DNA from: Oscillospiraceae bacterium
GTDB lineage: Bacteria > Bacillota > Clostridia > Oscillospirales > Oscillospiraceae
DNA: 64,000 nucleotides
NCBI GenBank assembly: GCA_016282135.1
Contig: JAEEKA010000006.1
Location: forward strand, 38,243-102,242
Reading direction: 5' to 3'
Shown one piece after another: positions 11,916 to 21,594 of the stretch. Within the stretch, counting starts at the first letter, position 1. The number at the start of each line of letters is the position of its first letter. A model generated the notes under the pieces. That model was not told where the DNA came from and ran no database searches. It saw only the letters and a program-made list of their open reading frames with translations. The position numbers and the translations under genes were made by a program.

Positions 11916-12503
11916 TTAACGGTGGTCGATCACCTTATCGATGATGCCGTAGGCCAGGGCCTCCTGAGCGGTCATAAAGTTGTCACGCTCGGTATCGGCA
12001 GCGATCTGCTCCAAGGGCTTGCCGGTATTGGCAGCCAGAATCTGATTCAACTTCTGCTTCATGCTCTGGATGCGGCGGGCCTGGATCTGAATGTCCGTGG
12101 CCTGGCCCTGGGCGCCGCCGGAGGGCTGGTGGATCATGATCTCCGCGTTGGGCAGCGCCATACGCTTGCCCTTGGTGCCGGCGGAGAGCAGGAAAGCACC
12201 CATGGAGGCCGCCATGCCGATGCAGATGGTGGACACGTCGCACTTGATATACTGCATGGTGTCGTAAATGGCAAGGCCGGAGGTGATGACGCCGCCGGGG
12301 CTGTTGATATAGAACTGAATGTCCTTATCCGGGTCCTGGGCCTCCAAATACAGCAGCTGAGCCACGATCAGAGAGGCGGTAGTGTCGTTGACCTCCTCGG
12401 AAAGCATCACGATCCGGTCGTTCAGAAGGCGGGAGAAGATGTCATAGGACCGCTCGCCGCGGCTGGTCTGCTCGACCACGTAGGGGACTAAGCTCATGGT
12501 CAT
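11916..12503 (-). CDS. clpP: ATP-dependent Clp protease proteolytic subunit ClpP
   Basis: [45 protein letters not shown]. Confidence 0.98.
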   Translation of the reverse strand: MTMSLVPYVVEQTSRGERSYDIFSRLLNDRIVMLSEEVNDTTASLIVAQLLYLEAQDPDKDIQFYINSPGGVITSGLAIYDTMQYIKCDVSTICIGMAASMGAFLLSAGTKGKRMALPNAEIMIHQPSGGAQGQATDIQIQARRIQSMKQKLNQILAANTGKPLEQIAADTERDNFMTAQEALAYGIIDKVIDHR

Positions 12504-12587
12504 TCTCCTTTCAAAAGTCGGGGCCGATGGAACGCATCGGCCCCGCCAAACTGATTGCTAATGCATTGTAACCTTGTGAGAGGCGAA

Positions 12588-13877
12588 TTATTCCTCCACA
12601 GGGGCGGTGGCTACGGCCTGAGCCACAATCAGATCCCGGGCCTTGCGGACCTTGAGGTCGGTGGTGATGTCCTCAGCAGGAACAGCGGCCTTGATCTTCT
12701 CGATCTCCATGCCGTACTGCTCGGCCAACTTCTGGTACTCGGCGTTCAGATCCTCCTCGGTTGCTTCGATCTTCTCGGCCTCGGCAATGGCGTTCAGCAC
12801 AACGCGCAGACGGACCTGCTTCTCGGCAGAGGGACGAATGCTGTTCTTGAAACCGGACAGGTCGCCGCCCAGCATCTTGCTGTACTGCTCCAGGCTCATG
12901 CCCTGAGAGCGGAGCTGGTAGTCGAAGTTCTGAAGCTCGGTGTTGACCTCGTCTTCCACCATGGCGGCGGGAAGCTCCACCTTGGCGGCCTCGGAAACCT
13001 TCTCCATCAGAGCGGACTCAAAGGCCCGATCGGCATCCTCATGCTGCTTCTGCTCCAGATTCTTGCGGATGTCGGCCCGGAGCTCCTCCAGGGTGTCGAA
13101 CTCGGAAACGTCCTTGGCCAGCTCGTCGTCCTTGGCGGGAACCTGAGTCTCCTTGACCTCATGAACCTTTACCTGGAAGACCACGGGAGCGCCGGCCAGT
13201 TCCTTGGCATGGTAGTCCTCGGGGAAGCTGATGTTCAGATCCTTCTCCTCGCCGGCGGAAACACCGATGATCTGGTCCTCAAAACCGGGGATGAAGGTAT
13301 GGCTGCCCAGACGCAGCTCATAGCCTTCCGCGGAGCCGCCGTCAAAGGCGACGCCGTCTTTCAGACCCTTGTAGTCGATGACAACCGTGTCGCCCTCCTG
13401 GGCGGGACGCTCCACGGTGACGATCCGGGCGACCTCATTGGCCTTCCGGTCCAGCTCAGCCTCCACCTGCTCGTCGGTAACGGCAACGGCGGTCTTGGGG
13501 GCCTCAACGCCCTTGTACTGGCCAAGCTCAACCTCGGGGTAGAGTTCGGTCTCGATGGTCAGTTCCAGAACGCCGTCCTCCCGGACGTTCATATCGGTAA
13601 CAGAGGGCTGACCCACGGTCTTCCAACCCTGGTCCAGGACAGCTTCCCGGAACACGTCGGGGAATATCTCTTCCACGGCGTCGGAGTGGAAAACCTGAGC
13701 GCCGTAGAGGTTCTCGATCATCTTCCGGGGCGCCTTGCCCTTGCGGAAGCCGGGAACTGCAATATACTTGCGGTTCTTCAAATAGGCCTTGGAAATACCT
13801 GCCTCGAAGACTTCCTTTTCAACCTCGACGTGGACGGTCAGCTTGTTGTTCTCTCTGTTTGCGCTTTTGACATTCAT
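12588..13877 (-). CDS. tig: Trigger factor
   Basis: AVPGFRKGKAPRKMIE, FKBP-like domain; upstream of clpP/clpX. Confidence 0.97.
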   Translation of the reverse strand: MNVKSANRENNKLTVHVEVEKEVFEAGISKAYLKNRKYIAVPGFRKGKAPRKMIENLYGAQVFHSDAVEEIFPDVFREAVLDQGWKTVGQPSVTDMNVREDGVLELTIETELYPEVELGQYKGVEAPKTAVAVTDEQVEAELDRKANEVARIVTVERPAQEGDTVVIDYKGLKDGVAFDGGSAEGYELRLGSHTFIPGFEDQIIGVSAGEEKDLNISFPEDYHAKELAGAPVVFQVKVHEVKETQVPAKDDELAKDVSEFDTLEELRADIRKNLEQKQHEDADRAFESALMEKVSEAAKVELPAAMVEDEVNTELQNFDYQLRSQGMSLEQYSKMLGGDLSGFKNSIRPSAEKQVRLRVVLNAIAEAEKIEATEEDLNAEYQKLAEQYGMEIEKIKAAVPAEDITTDLKVRKARDLIVAQAVATAPVEE

Positions 13878-13903
13878 AGTATTTTTTCCTCCTGTGTGGC
13901 GAC

Positions 13904-13980
13904 GTTCAGAGTTCAGGGTTCAAGGTTCAGAGCCCGCATCTCTCGTCTCCTGTTGCCTATTGCCTGTTCCCTATTGCCTA
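13904..13980. repeat. In-register 7-bp repeat tract upstream of tig
   Basis: GTTCAGA GTTCAGG GTTCAAG GTTCAGA GCCCGCA TCTCTCG TCTCCTG TTGCCTA TTGCCTG TTCCCTA TTGCCTA: two heptamer families in one continuous 7-bp register. Confidence 0.75.
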
Positions 13981-14037
13981 ATCCCATATATAGTAGCAGA
14001 AAAGCAGGAAAATGCAAGTATAATTTTATGAATTTTA

Positions 14038-14724
14038 TCAGGTTTTCACGGGAATCGGCGTAAAATTGACGTAATCCGCGGAAACCAGGCGAAAGTCAAT
14101 GCCCTCAAAGTCTCCAATGACTGCCAGGCGGTGGCTTTCCGCGTGCAGATGGCCGTACCAGCACTGCTTCACGTCGTAGCGGTGGAGCAGATCCAAAATG
14201 GGCTGACAGCGATAGCCCCGGTAGATGGGCGGGTAATGGAGAAAACAGATCTTCTCCCGGTCCCCTGCCGCCCGCAGAGAGCTTTCCAGCCGGATAAGCT
14301 CACGGTTCATAATCCTTTCGTCGTGGGCGGTGCCCTTCTCCTCCTCGAAAAACCAGCCCCGGGTGCCGCAGATGGCAGCATCGCCGTACTCGTAGCAGTT
14401 ATTGTTGAGGATCCAGAGATCAGAGAAAGACTGTTCGGCGCAGAATTTATAAAATTTGGAGGCGGTGGTCCACCAGTAATCGTGGTTTCCCTTCAGGATG
14501 ATCTTCCGGCCGGGGATGGCGCTGATAAACGCAAAATCATCTCTGGCCCGCTCCAGGTCCATGGACCAGCTCAGATCTCCCAGAAGCACGGTGGTATCTT
14601 CCGGGCAGATGCAGGAAAGCCCCGTCCGAAGTCGGTCCACGTAGCCCGCCCAGAGGGGCCCGAACACATCCATAGGCTTGTTCGCCTCAAAGGACAGATG
14701 CAGGTCGCCGATGGCGTAGAGCAT
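14038..14724 (-). CDS. Metallophosphoesterase
   Basis: MLYAIGDLHLSF, LLGDLSW, KGNHDYWW, YGHLH motifs. Confidence 0.92.
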   Translation of the reverse strand: MLYAIGDLHLSFEANKPMDVFGPLWAGYVDRLRTGLSCICPEDTTVLLGDLSWSMDLERARDDFAFISAIPGRKIILKGNHDYWWTTASKFYKFCAEQSFSDLWILNNNCYEYGDAAICGTRGWFFEEEKGTAHDERIMNRELIRLESSLRAAGDREKICFLHYPPIYRGYRCQPILDLLHRYDVKQCWYGHLHAESHRLAVIGDFEGIDFRLVSADYVNFTPIPVKT

Positions 14725-14748
14725 GGAAATCTCCTTTCCGTGGATTCG

Positions 14749-15723
14749 CTATCTCCCAACCCGGGATCTTTGCAGATGCTTCAAAGCAAAATGGACCGCG
14801 TTGTTATTGAACACGTTATTGACAGTCTCTTCCTCTTCCCCCTGCTGGAGTAGCCATCGGCCCAGATCGTTCCAACTCTCCACACCGGTAAAGCCCGTGG
14901 GTAGCCGGTCGCAGCCGTCCAGATCGCCGCCGACAGCCAAGTGATGAAAGCCGCCCAGGTCCAGGAAGTGATCCATGTGCCGCTTGAAATCAGAGAAGTC
15001 CGCAATCCCCTTCTCATTCAGGAAGGGGGCGTAGAGATTCAGACCTACCAAGCCTCCCAGGTTGCAGATCACCTTGAACTGCTCGTCGGTGAGATTACGG
15101 CTGTGGGCGCAAATGGCACGGCTGTTGGAATGGCTGGCGACAATCGGGGCGGTGGTTACGTCAATCAGATCCCAGAAGGCCTTCTCAGACAGGTGGCTCA
15201 CGTCAATGACGATTCCCAACTCCTGCGCCCGGCGGACGAAGGCCTTGCCCAGGTCTGTAAGCCCCTGATCCGTGCCTTGAGGGCCAGCCAGCGCGTTGGG
15301 ATAATTCCAAGTCAGGGTGGTCATCAGGAAGCCCAGCTCCTTCAGTTCCTCCAGCCGATCCGGGTCGCAGCCGATAGCCTCCGGGCCCTCCAGGGATAGA
15401 AACACCCCCTGCTTGTTCTCCTTCGCCGCGACGATCAGGTCTTCCACGTTCCGACAGAGCTTCGCAGTGGTATTGTTCTGCCCCAAATGGGAATAGAAGT
15501 CGGAAACAGCGTTCAAAAACCGTGCCTCCGCCAGGGGCGCCGGCAGGGGGAGCCCTTCTCTATCATAGACGCAGCAGAAGGCGTAAAACTGGTGGTGGGT
15601 CAGCAGTCTGCCCGCCCGTTCAAGATCGATGTGCAGATCGTTGGAAGCCCAGTCCTTATGCTGAAGGCTGAGCTCCACGGCAGTATCGCAGTGAAGGTCA
15701 AACACGGGAAACTGTTCTCTCAT
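14749..15723 (-). CDS. Membrane dipeptidase (peptidase family M19)
   Basis: FDLHCDTAVELS, IDVSHLSEKAFWD, PIVASHSNSRAICAHSRNLTDEQ. Confidence 0.93.
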   Translation of the reverse strand: MREQFPVFDLHCDTAVELSLQHKDWASNDLHIDLERAGRLLTHHQFYAFCCVYDREGLPLPAPLAEARFLNAVSDFYSHLGQNNTTAKLCRNVEDLIVAAKENKQGVFLSLEGPEAIGCDPDRLEELKELGFLMTTLTWNYPNALAGPQGTDQGLTDLGKAFVRRAQELGIVIDVSHLSEKAFWDLIDVTTAPIVASHSNSRAICAHSRNLTDEQFKVICNLGGLVGLNLYAPFLNEKGIADFSDFKRHMDHFLDLGGFHHLAVGGDLDGCDRLPTGFTGVESWNDLGRWLLQQGEEEETVNNVFNNNAVHFALKHLQRSRVGR

Positions 15724-16085
15724 TGAAACGCGTCCTCCAAATGATGAATGATTGGATTTTTTGTCTGCTCCCCCGCGGGGGCGTAAATCTCTACCACGTC
15801 AAAACGGGGCTGGAGCTCCGTTTCACGCTGACTCAGCCAGAGCTCGGCCGTGGTGCGAAGCCGGCTTTGCTTGCGAAAGTCCACAAACTCCGCGGCACGG
15901 GCCACAGCGGCGGACTTTCGGAGCTTCACCTCCACAAAAATCAGATAAGTCCGGTCGGCGACGATCAGATCAATCTCTCCAAAACGACAGGAAAAGTTCC
16001 GTTCCAGGATACGATAGCCCTGCTTTTTTAAATATTTCGCGGCCTGGTTCTCACCCCAGGCGCCAATCCCGTTACGCCGATCCAT
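15720..16085 (-). CDS. YraN family (UPF0102) endonuclease-like protein
   Basis: GAWGENQAAKYLKKQGYRILERNFSCRFGEIDLIVADRTYLIFVEVKLR. Confidence 0.93.
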   Translation of the reverse strand: MDRRNGIGAWGENQAAKYLKKQGYRILERNFSCRFGEIDLIVADRTYLIFVEVKLRKSAAVARAAEFVDFRKQSRLRTTAELWLSQRETELQPRFDVVEIYAPAGEQTKNPIIHHLEDAFQ

Positions 16086-16677
16086 GGTTTTTCAGGAAGG
16101 TCCGCCGGTGGATGGGGCAGAGCCCCAGCCGGTCGATGGCCGCATAATGGGCCTTCGTGCCGTAACCCTTGTGGATGGCAAAGCCGTAGCCCGGATAGAG
16201 ATCGTCATATTGAATCATAAGTCGATCCCGGGTGACCTTGGCCAGAACGGAGGCCGCGGCCACAGAAGCGCAGCTTGCATCCCCCTTCACAACGGTCCTG
16301 GTTGGCAGACCCAAACCGGGGTCCCGATTTCCGTCCACCAGGCAGAGATCCGGCCGCAGTCCAAGCTGCTCCACAGCCCCCCGCATGGTCCGATAGGTAG
16401 CCTGGAGGATATTAATCTCGTCGATGGTCTTCTCGTCCACAAGACAGACCGCCCAAGCAAACGCCTCGGCAGCAATCACGTCATAGAGCGCTTCTCTCCG
16501 CTTTTCTGAAAGCTTTTTGGAATCATTCAGCCCATCGATCACCAGGCCTGCCGGCAGAACGCAGGCCGCCGCGCAAACCGGCCCAGCCAGAGGCCCACGC
16601 CCCGCCTCGTCGATGCCGCAGAGAACGGCAAAGCCTTCCCTGCGAAGCTCAGCTTCATAATGGTACAAATCTGTCAT
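16072..16677 (-). CDS. rnhB: Ribonuclease HII
   Basis: CGIDEAGRGPLAGPVCAAACVLP, VKGDASCASVAAASVLAKVTRDR. Confidence 0.96.
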   Translation of the reverse strand: MTDLYHYEAELRREGFAVLCGIDEAGRGPLAGPVCAAACVLPAGLVIDGLNDSKKLSEKRREALYDVIAAEAFAWAVCLVDEKTIDEINILQATYRTMRGAVEQLGLRPDLCLVDGNRDPGLGLPTRTVVKGDASCASVAAASVLAKVTRDRLMIQYDDLYPGYGFAIHKGYGTKAHYAAIDRLGLCPIHRRTFLKNHGSA

Positions 16678-16696
16678 AGTACTCTCCGAGTGCGCG

Positions 16697-16717
16697 TGCA
16701 GAATGCAGAACGCATCA
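16697..16717. repeat. Short heptamer-type repeat upstream of rnhB
   Basis: TGCAGAA TGCAGAA CGCATCA. Confidence 0.35.
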
Positions 16718-16728
16718 TGCACGTTGAT

Positions 16729-17619
16729 TTACACGGGATGTTCCAAGGTAAAACGCCCCAGCTTGGAGCTTCTGTACTCTTCCAGCAGGACGTTTGCCAT
16801 TCGATCCATGTCCAACTGGCTGCCGGGAAGCAGGAAGCCCCGCTTTCTCGCCGCCTGTTCCATCAGGGCAAAGCCCCGGGCGGCGGGGGTCAACTCCGGG
16901 AAGTCCGCCGGGAACAGGCTGTCGTCCAGCTTGTAACGATCCCGCAGGGCCTGAGGATAGTCCTGCCAGAGCTGCGCCATAAGCCGGGCGGCGAGGGTTT
17001 CGGTATCCAGAATGTCATCCTTGACCGCTCCGGTCCAAGCCAGGCGAAGTCCCACCTCCGGGTCCTCGAACTTGGGCCAGAGGATGCCAGGCGTGTCCAA
17101 CAGCAAAAGGCCCTGGTCCACTGTGACCCACTGCTTGCCCCGGGTGACGCCGGGACGGTTTTCCGCCTTGGCGCCCTTCCGTCCCGCCACCTGGTTGATA
17201 AAGGTGGACTTTCCTACGTTGGGAATGCCCACAATCATGGCCTTGAGGGGCTTGCCCGCCATGCCCTTTTCCGCGTAGCGTCGGCGCTTCTCCGCCAGCA
17301 GCCGGTTCAGAGCGGGGGAAAAATCCGTAATCCCCTTGCGGGCTTTGCAGTCCGTCTGGATTACGGAAAAGCCCCGGGCTTTGAAATGGTCGGCCCAGGC
17401 TTTTGTCCGCGCCGGGTCGGCCATGTCGATTCGATTCAAAATGATCATGCGGGGCTTTGACCCACAGATGGCGTCAATATCCGGGTTGCGGGAGGAAATC
17501 GGGATCCGGGCGTCAATGATCTCGCATACCGCGTCTACCAGCTTCAACTCGGCTTCCATCATCCGCCGGGTTTTGGTCATGTGCCCGGGATACCATTGGA
17601 TGTTCATTTCATCAGTCAT
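16729..17619 (-). CDS. ylqF: Ribosome biogenesis GTPase YlqF/RbgA
   Basis: IQWYPGHMTKTRRMM, circularly permuted G motifs, VGIPNVGKSTFINQVAG. Confidence 0.95.
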   Translation of the reverse strand: MTDEMNIQWYPGHMTKTRRMMEAELKLVDAVCEIIDARIPISSRNPDIDAICGSKPRMIILNRIDMADPARTKAWADHFKARGFSVIQTDCKARKGITDFSPALNRLLAEKRRRYAEKGMAGKPLKAMIVGIPNVGKSTFINQVAGRKGAKAENRPGVTRGKQWVTVDQGLLLLDTPGILWPKFEDPEVGLRLAWTGAVKDDILDTETLAARLMAQLWQDYPQALRDRYKLDDSLFPADFPELTPAARGFALMEQAARKRGFLLPGSQLDMDRMANVLLEEYRSSKLGRFTLEHPV

Positions 17620-18331
17620 AGATGTCCCCTATTCTCTTCCAGTTCCTGGCGTTGCCCTGCTGGGTATCCTGCCCTGGGAAAAGCAGCCACAGTGCCTTGC
17701 CTGCGATAAAACGGCCATCCACCATGCCCACTTCCGGGGAACGGCTGTCCTTTGAGTCGTTGCGGTTGTCGCCCATGAGGAAATAACAGCCTTCCGGGAC
17801 CTGGACGGAATACCCATCCGAAGGAATGCCCCAGGGAAGCATGGGCTCGTTGATATAATCCTCCGGCTGCTTCTCACCGTCCACATAGACATGCATGCAC
17901 AGATCGTCCACCCCAATCCGAAAGGAAACGGTCTGTCCTCCTGTTGCAATCACTCGCTTCACAATCGGTTTCCCGTTTTCATAGCTGGGCACACAGGCCA
18001 CCACAATATCACCCTGCTCATAGGAAGAGCAGAGGAAATTGCTTCGGAGGATCAAATAATCTCCAAAATTGCCCACCATTTCATTCTCTCCTACCAGGGT
18101 GGGATACATGGAACTGCCGGACACGCCTACCAATCGCACCGCCAGCACGAAGGTAACAACAATCACAGAGAGCATGCATACCACATCGTGAACCACGGAA
18201 TACACCGTCCCCGTGAAGCCCTTGGCTTCAAAGGGGTCCGGCGCTTTTTTTGATTTTTTGCGCTTCGGAACCTTCAGCGCAAAGGATTCCGCTTCGCTCA
18301 TTTCGAGTTCATTGGATTCTGGTTCGCTCAT
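17612..18331 (-). CDS. lepB: Signal peptidase I (copy 1)
   Basis: VGVSGSSMYPTL (Ser), VKRVIATGGQTV (Lys), YFLMGDNRNDSKDSR. Confidence 0.93.
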   Translation of the reverse strand: MSEPESNELEMSEAESFALKVPKRKKSKKAPDPFEAKGFTGTVYSVVHDVVCMLSVIVVTFVLAVRLVGVSGSSMYPTLVGENEMVGNFGDYLILRSNFLCSSYEQGDIVVACVPSYENGKPIVKRVIATGGQTVSFRIGVDDLCMHVYVDGEKQPEDYINEPMLPWGIPSDGYSVQVPEGCYFLMGDNRNDSKDSRSPEVGMVDGRFIAGKALWLLFPGQDTQQGNARNWKRIGDIYD

Positions 18332-18389
18332 AGCAGCCTCCAGGGTGGTCGGGCAAAATGCCTGCCTGTTTGAGATGGCGATTCACTCG

Positions 18390-19079
18390 TCAGTCGTAAA
18401 TATTTCCGATCCTGCTCCAATCCCGGGCGTTCTCCTCCCATATGTTCTGCCCAGGGATAGTAAGCAGCAATGCTTTTCCCACGATGTAGCGCCCGTCAAC
18501 CATACCCACGTCGTCATATCGACTGTCCCAGGAATGGTTCCGATTGTCGCCCATCAGGTAATAGCAGTTCTCCGGCACCGTGACGGTATAGCCGTCACGA
18601 GCGTTTCCCACAGCGTGCATGGGTTCGTTAATGCGATCCTCGCTCTGGCGCACATCATCCACATAAACATGGAGAAAGCCGTCTTCCTCCTGCCGGAAGC
18701 TGACAGTCTGGCCGCCGCTCGCAATCACCCGCTTAACAATGGGCTCTCCCTCCTGAAAATAGGGAATGCAGGCAACAACGATATCCCCCTGCTCATAGTC
18801 GGAGCAGAGAAAATTGCTGCGGAGAATCAGATAGTCGCCCCCCGTGCCCAGATCCTTATCCTCTCCAACCAGAGTAGGATTCATGGAAATCCCGCTGACC
18901 CCAACCAACCGGGCGACAAACACAAATGCAACCACAATTATGGACAGAATGCAGATTACGTCGTGGACCACGGAATAAATGGATCCGGCAAAGCCCTGTG
19001 GTTCATAGGGATTGGGCTTTTTCTCTTTTTTCTTCGGGGTCTTCGATTCTACAGTTTCGTTGATGTTCAGATCGTCCAA
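18390..19079 (-). CDS. lepB: Signal peptidase I (copy 2), probable TTG start
   Basis: VGVSGISMNPTL, VKRVIASGGQTV, YYLMGDNRNHSWDSR; GGAGGCTGCT-TTG matches the leader of copy 1 (GGAGGCTGCT-ATG). Confidence 0.9.
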   Translation of the reverse strand: MDDLNINETVESKTPKKKEKKPNPYEPQGFAGSIYSVVHDVICILSIIVVAFVFVARLVGVSGISMNPTLVGEDKDLGTGGDYLILRSNFLCSDYEQGDIVVACIPYFQEGEPIVKRVIASGGQTVSFRQEEDGFLHVYVDDVRQSEDRINEPMHAVGNARDGYTVTVPENCYYLMGDNRNHSWDSRYDDVGMVDGRYIVGKALLLTIPGQNIWEENARDWSRIGNIYD

Positions 19080-19304
19080 AGCAGCCTCCTGATTATTCGG
19101 GCATTCAGCCCGCACTTATTTATTTTATATTATAAATCTTTTTGGCGCAAATGCCAAGCACTTTTTTCTAAAAAAAATGTAAACCTGCACAAAAAGCAAT
19201 GCCGATATTTGCAAAATCCGATAATTTCTTCTGGCAGAATTTCTATTGATTTTTTGCTTGCAACGGGGTAAAATAGAATCAGAAATCAAATGGAGGCAAA
19301 ATTC

Positions 19305-19586
19305 ATGAGCGAACTGTTCGGAGACGACTTTATCACCATCACCGACGAGGACGGCGTCGAATACGAGTTGGAGGTTCTTAGTTCTGTGGAATACCAAGGC
19401 AGCACTTACCTTGGCGTCTGTCCTGCCGATTCCGATGAAGACGCGGAGTTGGAGGTCAGCGTTCTCAAGGTTGTGATGGAAAACGGCGAAGAGATTCTGG
19501 AAGCTGTGACTGACGAAGACGAGTTAGCCGCCGTCTATGATCTCCTGCTGGACGAATACGAAGAAGAGCCGGAGGAAGACGAGTAA
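19305..19586 (+). CDS. DUF1292 family acidic protein
   Basis: DDFITITDEDGVEYELEVLSSVEYQGSTYLGVCPAD...; GGAGG 8 nt upstream of ATG 19305. Confidence 0.85.
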   Translation: MSELFGDDFITITDEDGVEYELEVLSSVEYQGSTYLGVCPADSDEDAELEVSVLKVVMENGEEILEAVTDEDELAAVYDLLLDEYEEEPEEDE

Positions 19587-19659
19587 ACGCAGTGCCCTGT
19601 GCTGCGTTCGGGGAAAGCCCTCGACGCCTGCACTGCAGCCATAATCAATAATACTTAAA

Positions 19660-19857
19660 ACACCCTGCTTGGTGCGTGATGTGCCCTTTTAGACCCACAA
19701 CATTTTTACGGGACGCTGGAACTTCCTTGGCGGATTGTAGACCTCCCGCGTGGCTTGCCCGCGGAAGCTGGGAACAGAGAAACCCTGGAGCGGCGACCCA
19801 CCTGCCAGTAACGTGCAGGTTATAAATGGGTGCACACGGCTTGAGCGGGGTTTTTTT
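19660..19857 (+). ncRNA. ssrS: Structured ncRNA, probably 6S RNA
   Basis: About 198 nt intergenic rod-like fold: 5' ACCCTGCT...CGTG.TGC pairs with 3' GCA.CACG...AGCGGGGT; internal hairpins ccgcgtggcttgcccgcgg and cctgccagtaacgtgcagg; ends in T7. Confidence 0.6.
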
Positions 19858-19916
19858 GCATTCTTTTCGGTCGATTCTGCAAAATGTGAACTTTTCACTT
19901 TTTCTCAAACTTTCTC

Positions 19917-19945
19917 TTGCAACTTGTACCAAATAGCTGTATAAT
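19917..19945 (+). promoter_or_regulatory. Sigma-A type promoter for the SurA_N-like gene
   Basis: TTGCAA (19917-19922), 17-bp spacer, TATAAT (19940-19945). Confidence 0.7.
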
Positions 19946-19997
19946 AAGCCACGATCGGCCCGAGTCAAATGGGCCACAGCAAATTTTGAGAGGATTG

Positions 19998-21539
19998 ATG
20001 AATCAAATGAGCGCATCTGCATCCAAAAGGAAGCGCAAAGAGCTGGAAGACCAGGGTCTTTCCGCAAAAAACGTTGTCGTAAAGAGAGAAAAAGAGGTAC
20101 GCAAAAAGACGACCCGAAACGTGCTGGTGTTTTTCCTTACTGCGGTTATCTGCATTGCGGCCATTGTGGCCGTCATCAAGCTGGTGAACCGTCCCAGCTT
20201 TGATTCCGGCGCCGCCGTCGTGACAGTAGGCGAAGAAAAAGTTAGCGTCCCCGTTTATAACTATTTCTACAGCATGACCGCAAACAACTTCCATTCATAC
20301 TATTCCCAGTATATTCAGCCCGGTGTTTCCGTTTCAAAGCAGCCCAATCTCTTTGGCAACGGTTCCATGGAGGACTACCTGATCGAGCAAACGAATACCA
20401 ATCTTCAGGAGGTTCTGAATGTTGTCGCCGAAGCCAAAAAGAACGGTTACAGCATTACCGAGGAGGACAAGGCTCAGATTGAAAGCAATGTGAAAGCCCT
20501 TGAAACTGATGCCGAGAGAAATAATTACAGCACTGAACGGTATATCCGTTCCCGCTTCGGCGAAGGCTGCAATCTGGATAACTATAGAGAATACCTGGAG
20601 CTCATGGCCATCTTCTCCGGCTATGCCCAGAAGCTCACCGAGGAGTTCAAGCCCACAGCGAACGATCTGGCGGCTGAATATCAGAAGGACCCCACCGCTT
20701 ATGATCTGGTTTCTTTCACCTACGCTTCCGTGTCCGCGGAATCCACCAAGATAGAAAACGACAAGGGCCTGACTCCCGTCAGCGCTACTGATCCCACAGC
20801 CAGCACGGAGCCCACCACCACTCCTACTACCTACACCGATGAAGCAAAGGCAGCAGCCAAGGAAAAAGCAGAAGGCTACGCCAAGGAGATGCCGGAGGAC
20901 GCCCAGACCGTGACCTACTCCATGAGTTATGTGTCTTCCCTATTCACTGAGGAGATCGCAACCTGGCTCTTTGACGAAGCCCGCAAGGAAGGCGACGTGA
21001 AGGTCTTTGCCAGAAACGAAGCAGGGACATACTATTACACCATCCGCTTCGACAACAGAGACACCAACGACTACTGCCTGGTGGACGCCAGCTTTGTCAC
21101 CATCACCAAGGACAAAGAAAACACAAAGATCGAGGAAGGCCAGAAGACCGCCTCCGAGAAGCACGACGCACTGCTGGCCGCCATTCGCGACGGCATGACC
21201 AACGAGGAGTTCCAGAAGGCCGTTGGAGACCTTGGCCTCACTGTTAACAACAGCACTATAACTCGTACCTACTCCATCAAAGAAATCCGCGAATTCCTCT
21301 ACGATTCCAGCCGGAAGGCCGGCGATCTGCTGACCTCCTATGAGGACGACACGACCTATTATGTGGTCCGCTACGTGTCCACCGCGGAGGAAACCTACCG
21401 GGATCAGCTGGTAAAATCCACTCTGTGGGAAGAGTACTACAGCAAGCTCACCAGCGCCAACAAGCTGACGACTGACGCAGACTTGATGCAGTACGCTTCC
21501 ACCGACCTGGCCTTCAGCAGCAGCTCCAGCGGAAGCTGA
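19998..21539 (+). CDS. Membrane-anchored SurA/PrsA-like foldase-type protein (SurA_N-like)
   Basis: Lys-rich N-terminus, one TM helix, helical SurA_N-like region, two parvulin-like repeats; ATG at 19998 with RBS-like GAGAGG. Confidence 0.65.
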   Translation: MNQMSASASKRKRKELEDQGLSAKNVVVKREKEVRKKTTRNVLVFFLTAVICIAAIVAVIKLVNRPSFDSGAAVVTVGEEKVSVPVYNYFYSMTANNFHSYYSQYIQPGVSVSKQPNLFGNGSMEDYLIEQTNTNLQEVLNVVAEAKKNGYSITEEDKAQIESNVKALETDAERNNYSTERYIRSRFGEGCNLDNYREYLELMAIFSGYAQKLTEEFKPTANDLAAEYQKDPTAYDLVSFTYASVSAESTKIENDKGLTPVSATDPTASTEPTTTPTTYTDEAKAAAKEKAEGYAKEMPEDAQTVTYSMSYVSSLFTEEIATWLFDEARKEGDVKVFARNEAGTYYYTIRFDNRDTNDYCLVDASFVTITKDKENTKIEEGQKTASEKHDALLAAIRDGMTNEEFQKAVGDLGLTVNNSTITRTYSIKEIREFLYDSSRKAGDLLTSYEDDTTYYVVRYVSTAEETYRDQLVKSTLWEEYYSKLTSANKLTTDADLMQYASTDLAFSSSSSGS

Positions 21540-21558
21540 CAAAGATTTATTCTAACAG

Positions 21559-21591
21559 CAAGAGGTATCGGCTTTGATCCGATACCTCTTG
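21559..21591. terminator. Convergent terminator
   Basis: caagaggtatcgg / ccgatacctcttg 13-bp arms followed by TTTTT. Confidence 0.85.
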
Positions 21592-21594
21592 TTT

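Noticed and set aside
12518-12548. ggggccgatg/catcggcccc hairpin between tig and clpP
   Set aside because: Likely routine intergenic attenuator; no evidence beyond the inverted repeat.
12555-14063. 502-aa plus-strand ORF
   Set aside because: Antisense to tig, which has clear trigger-factor signatures.
18213-19271. 352-aa plus-strand ORF
   Set aside because: Runs antisense through both signal peptidases; shadow ORF.
19645-20067. 140-aa minus-strand ORF
   Set aside because: Overlaps the structured ncRNA and the promoter and 5' end of the foldase gene; no protein-like features.
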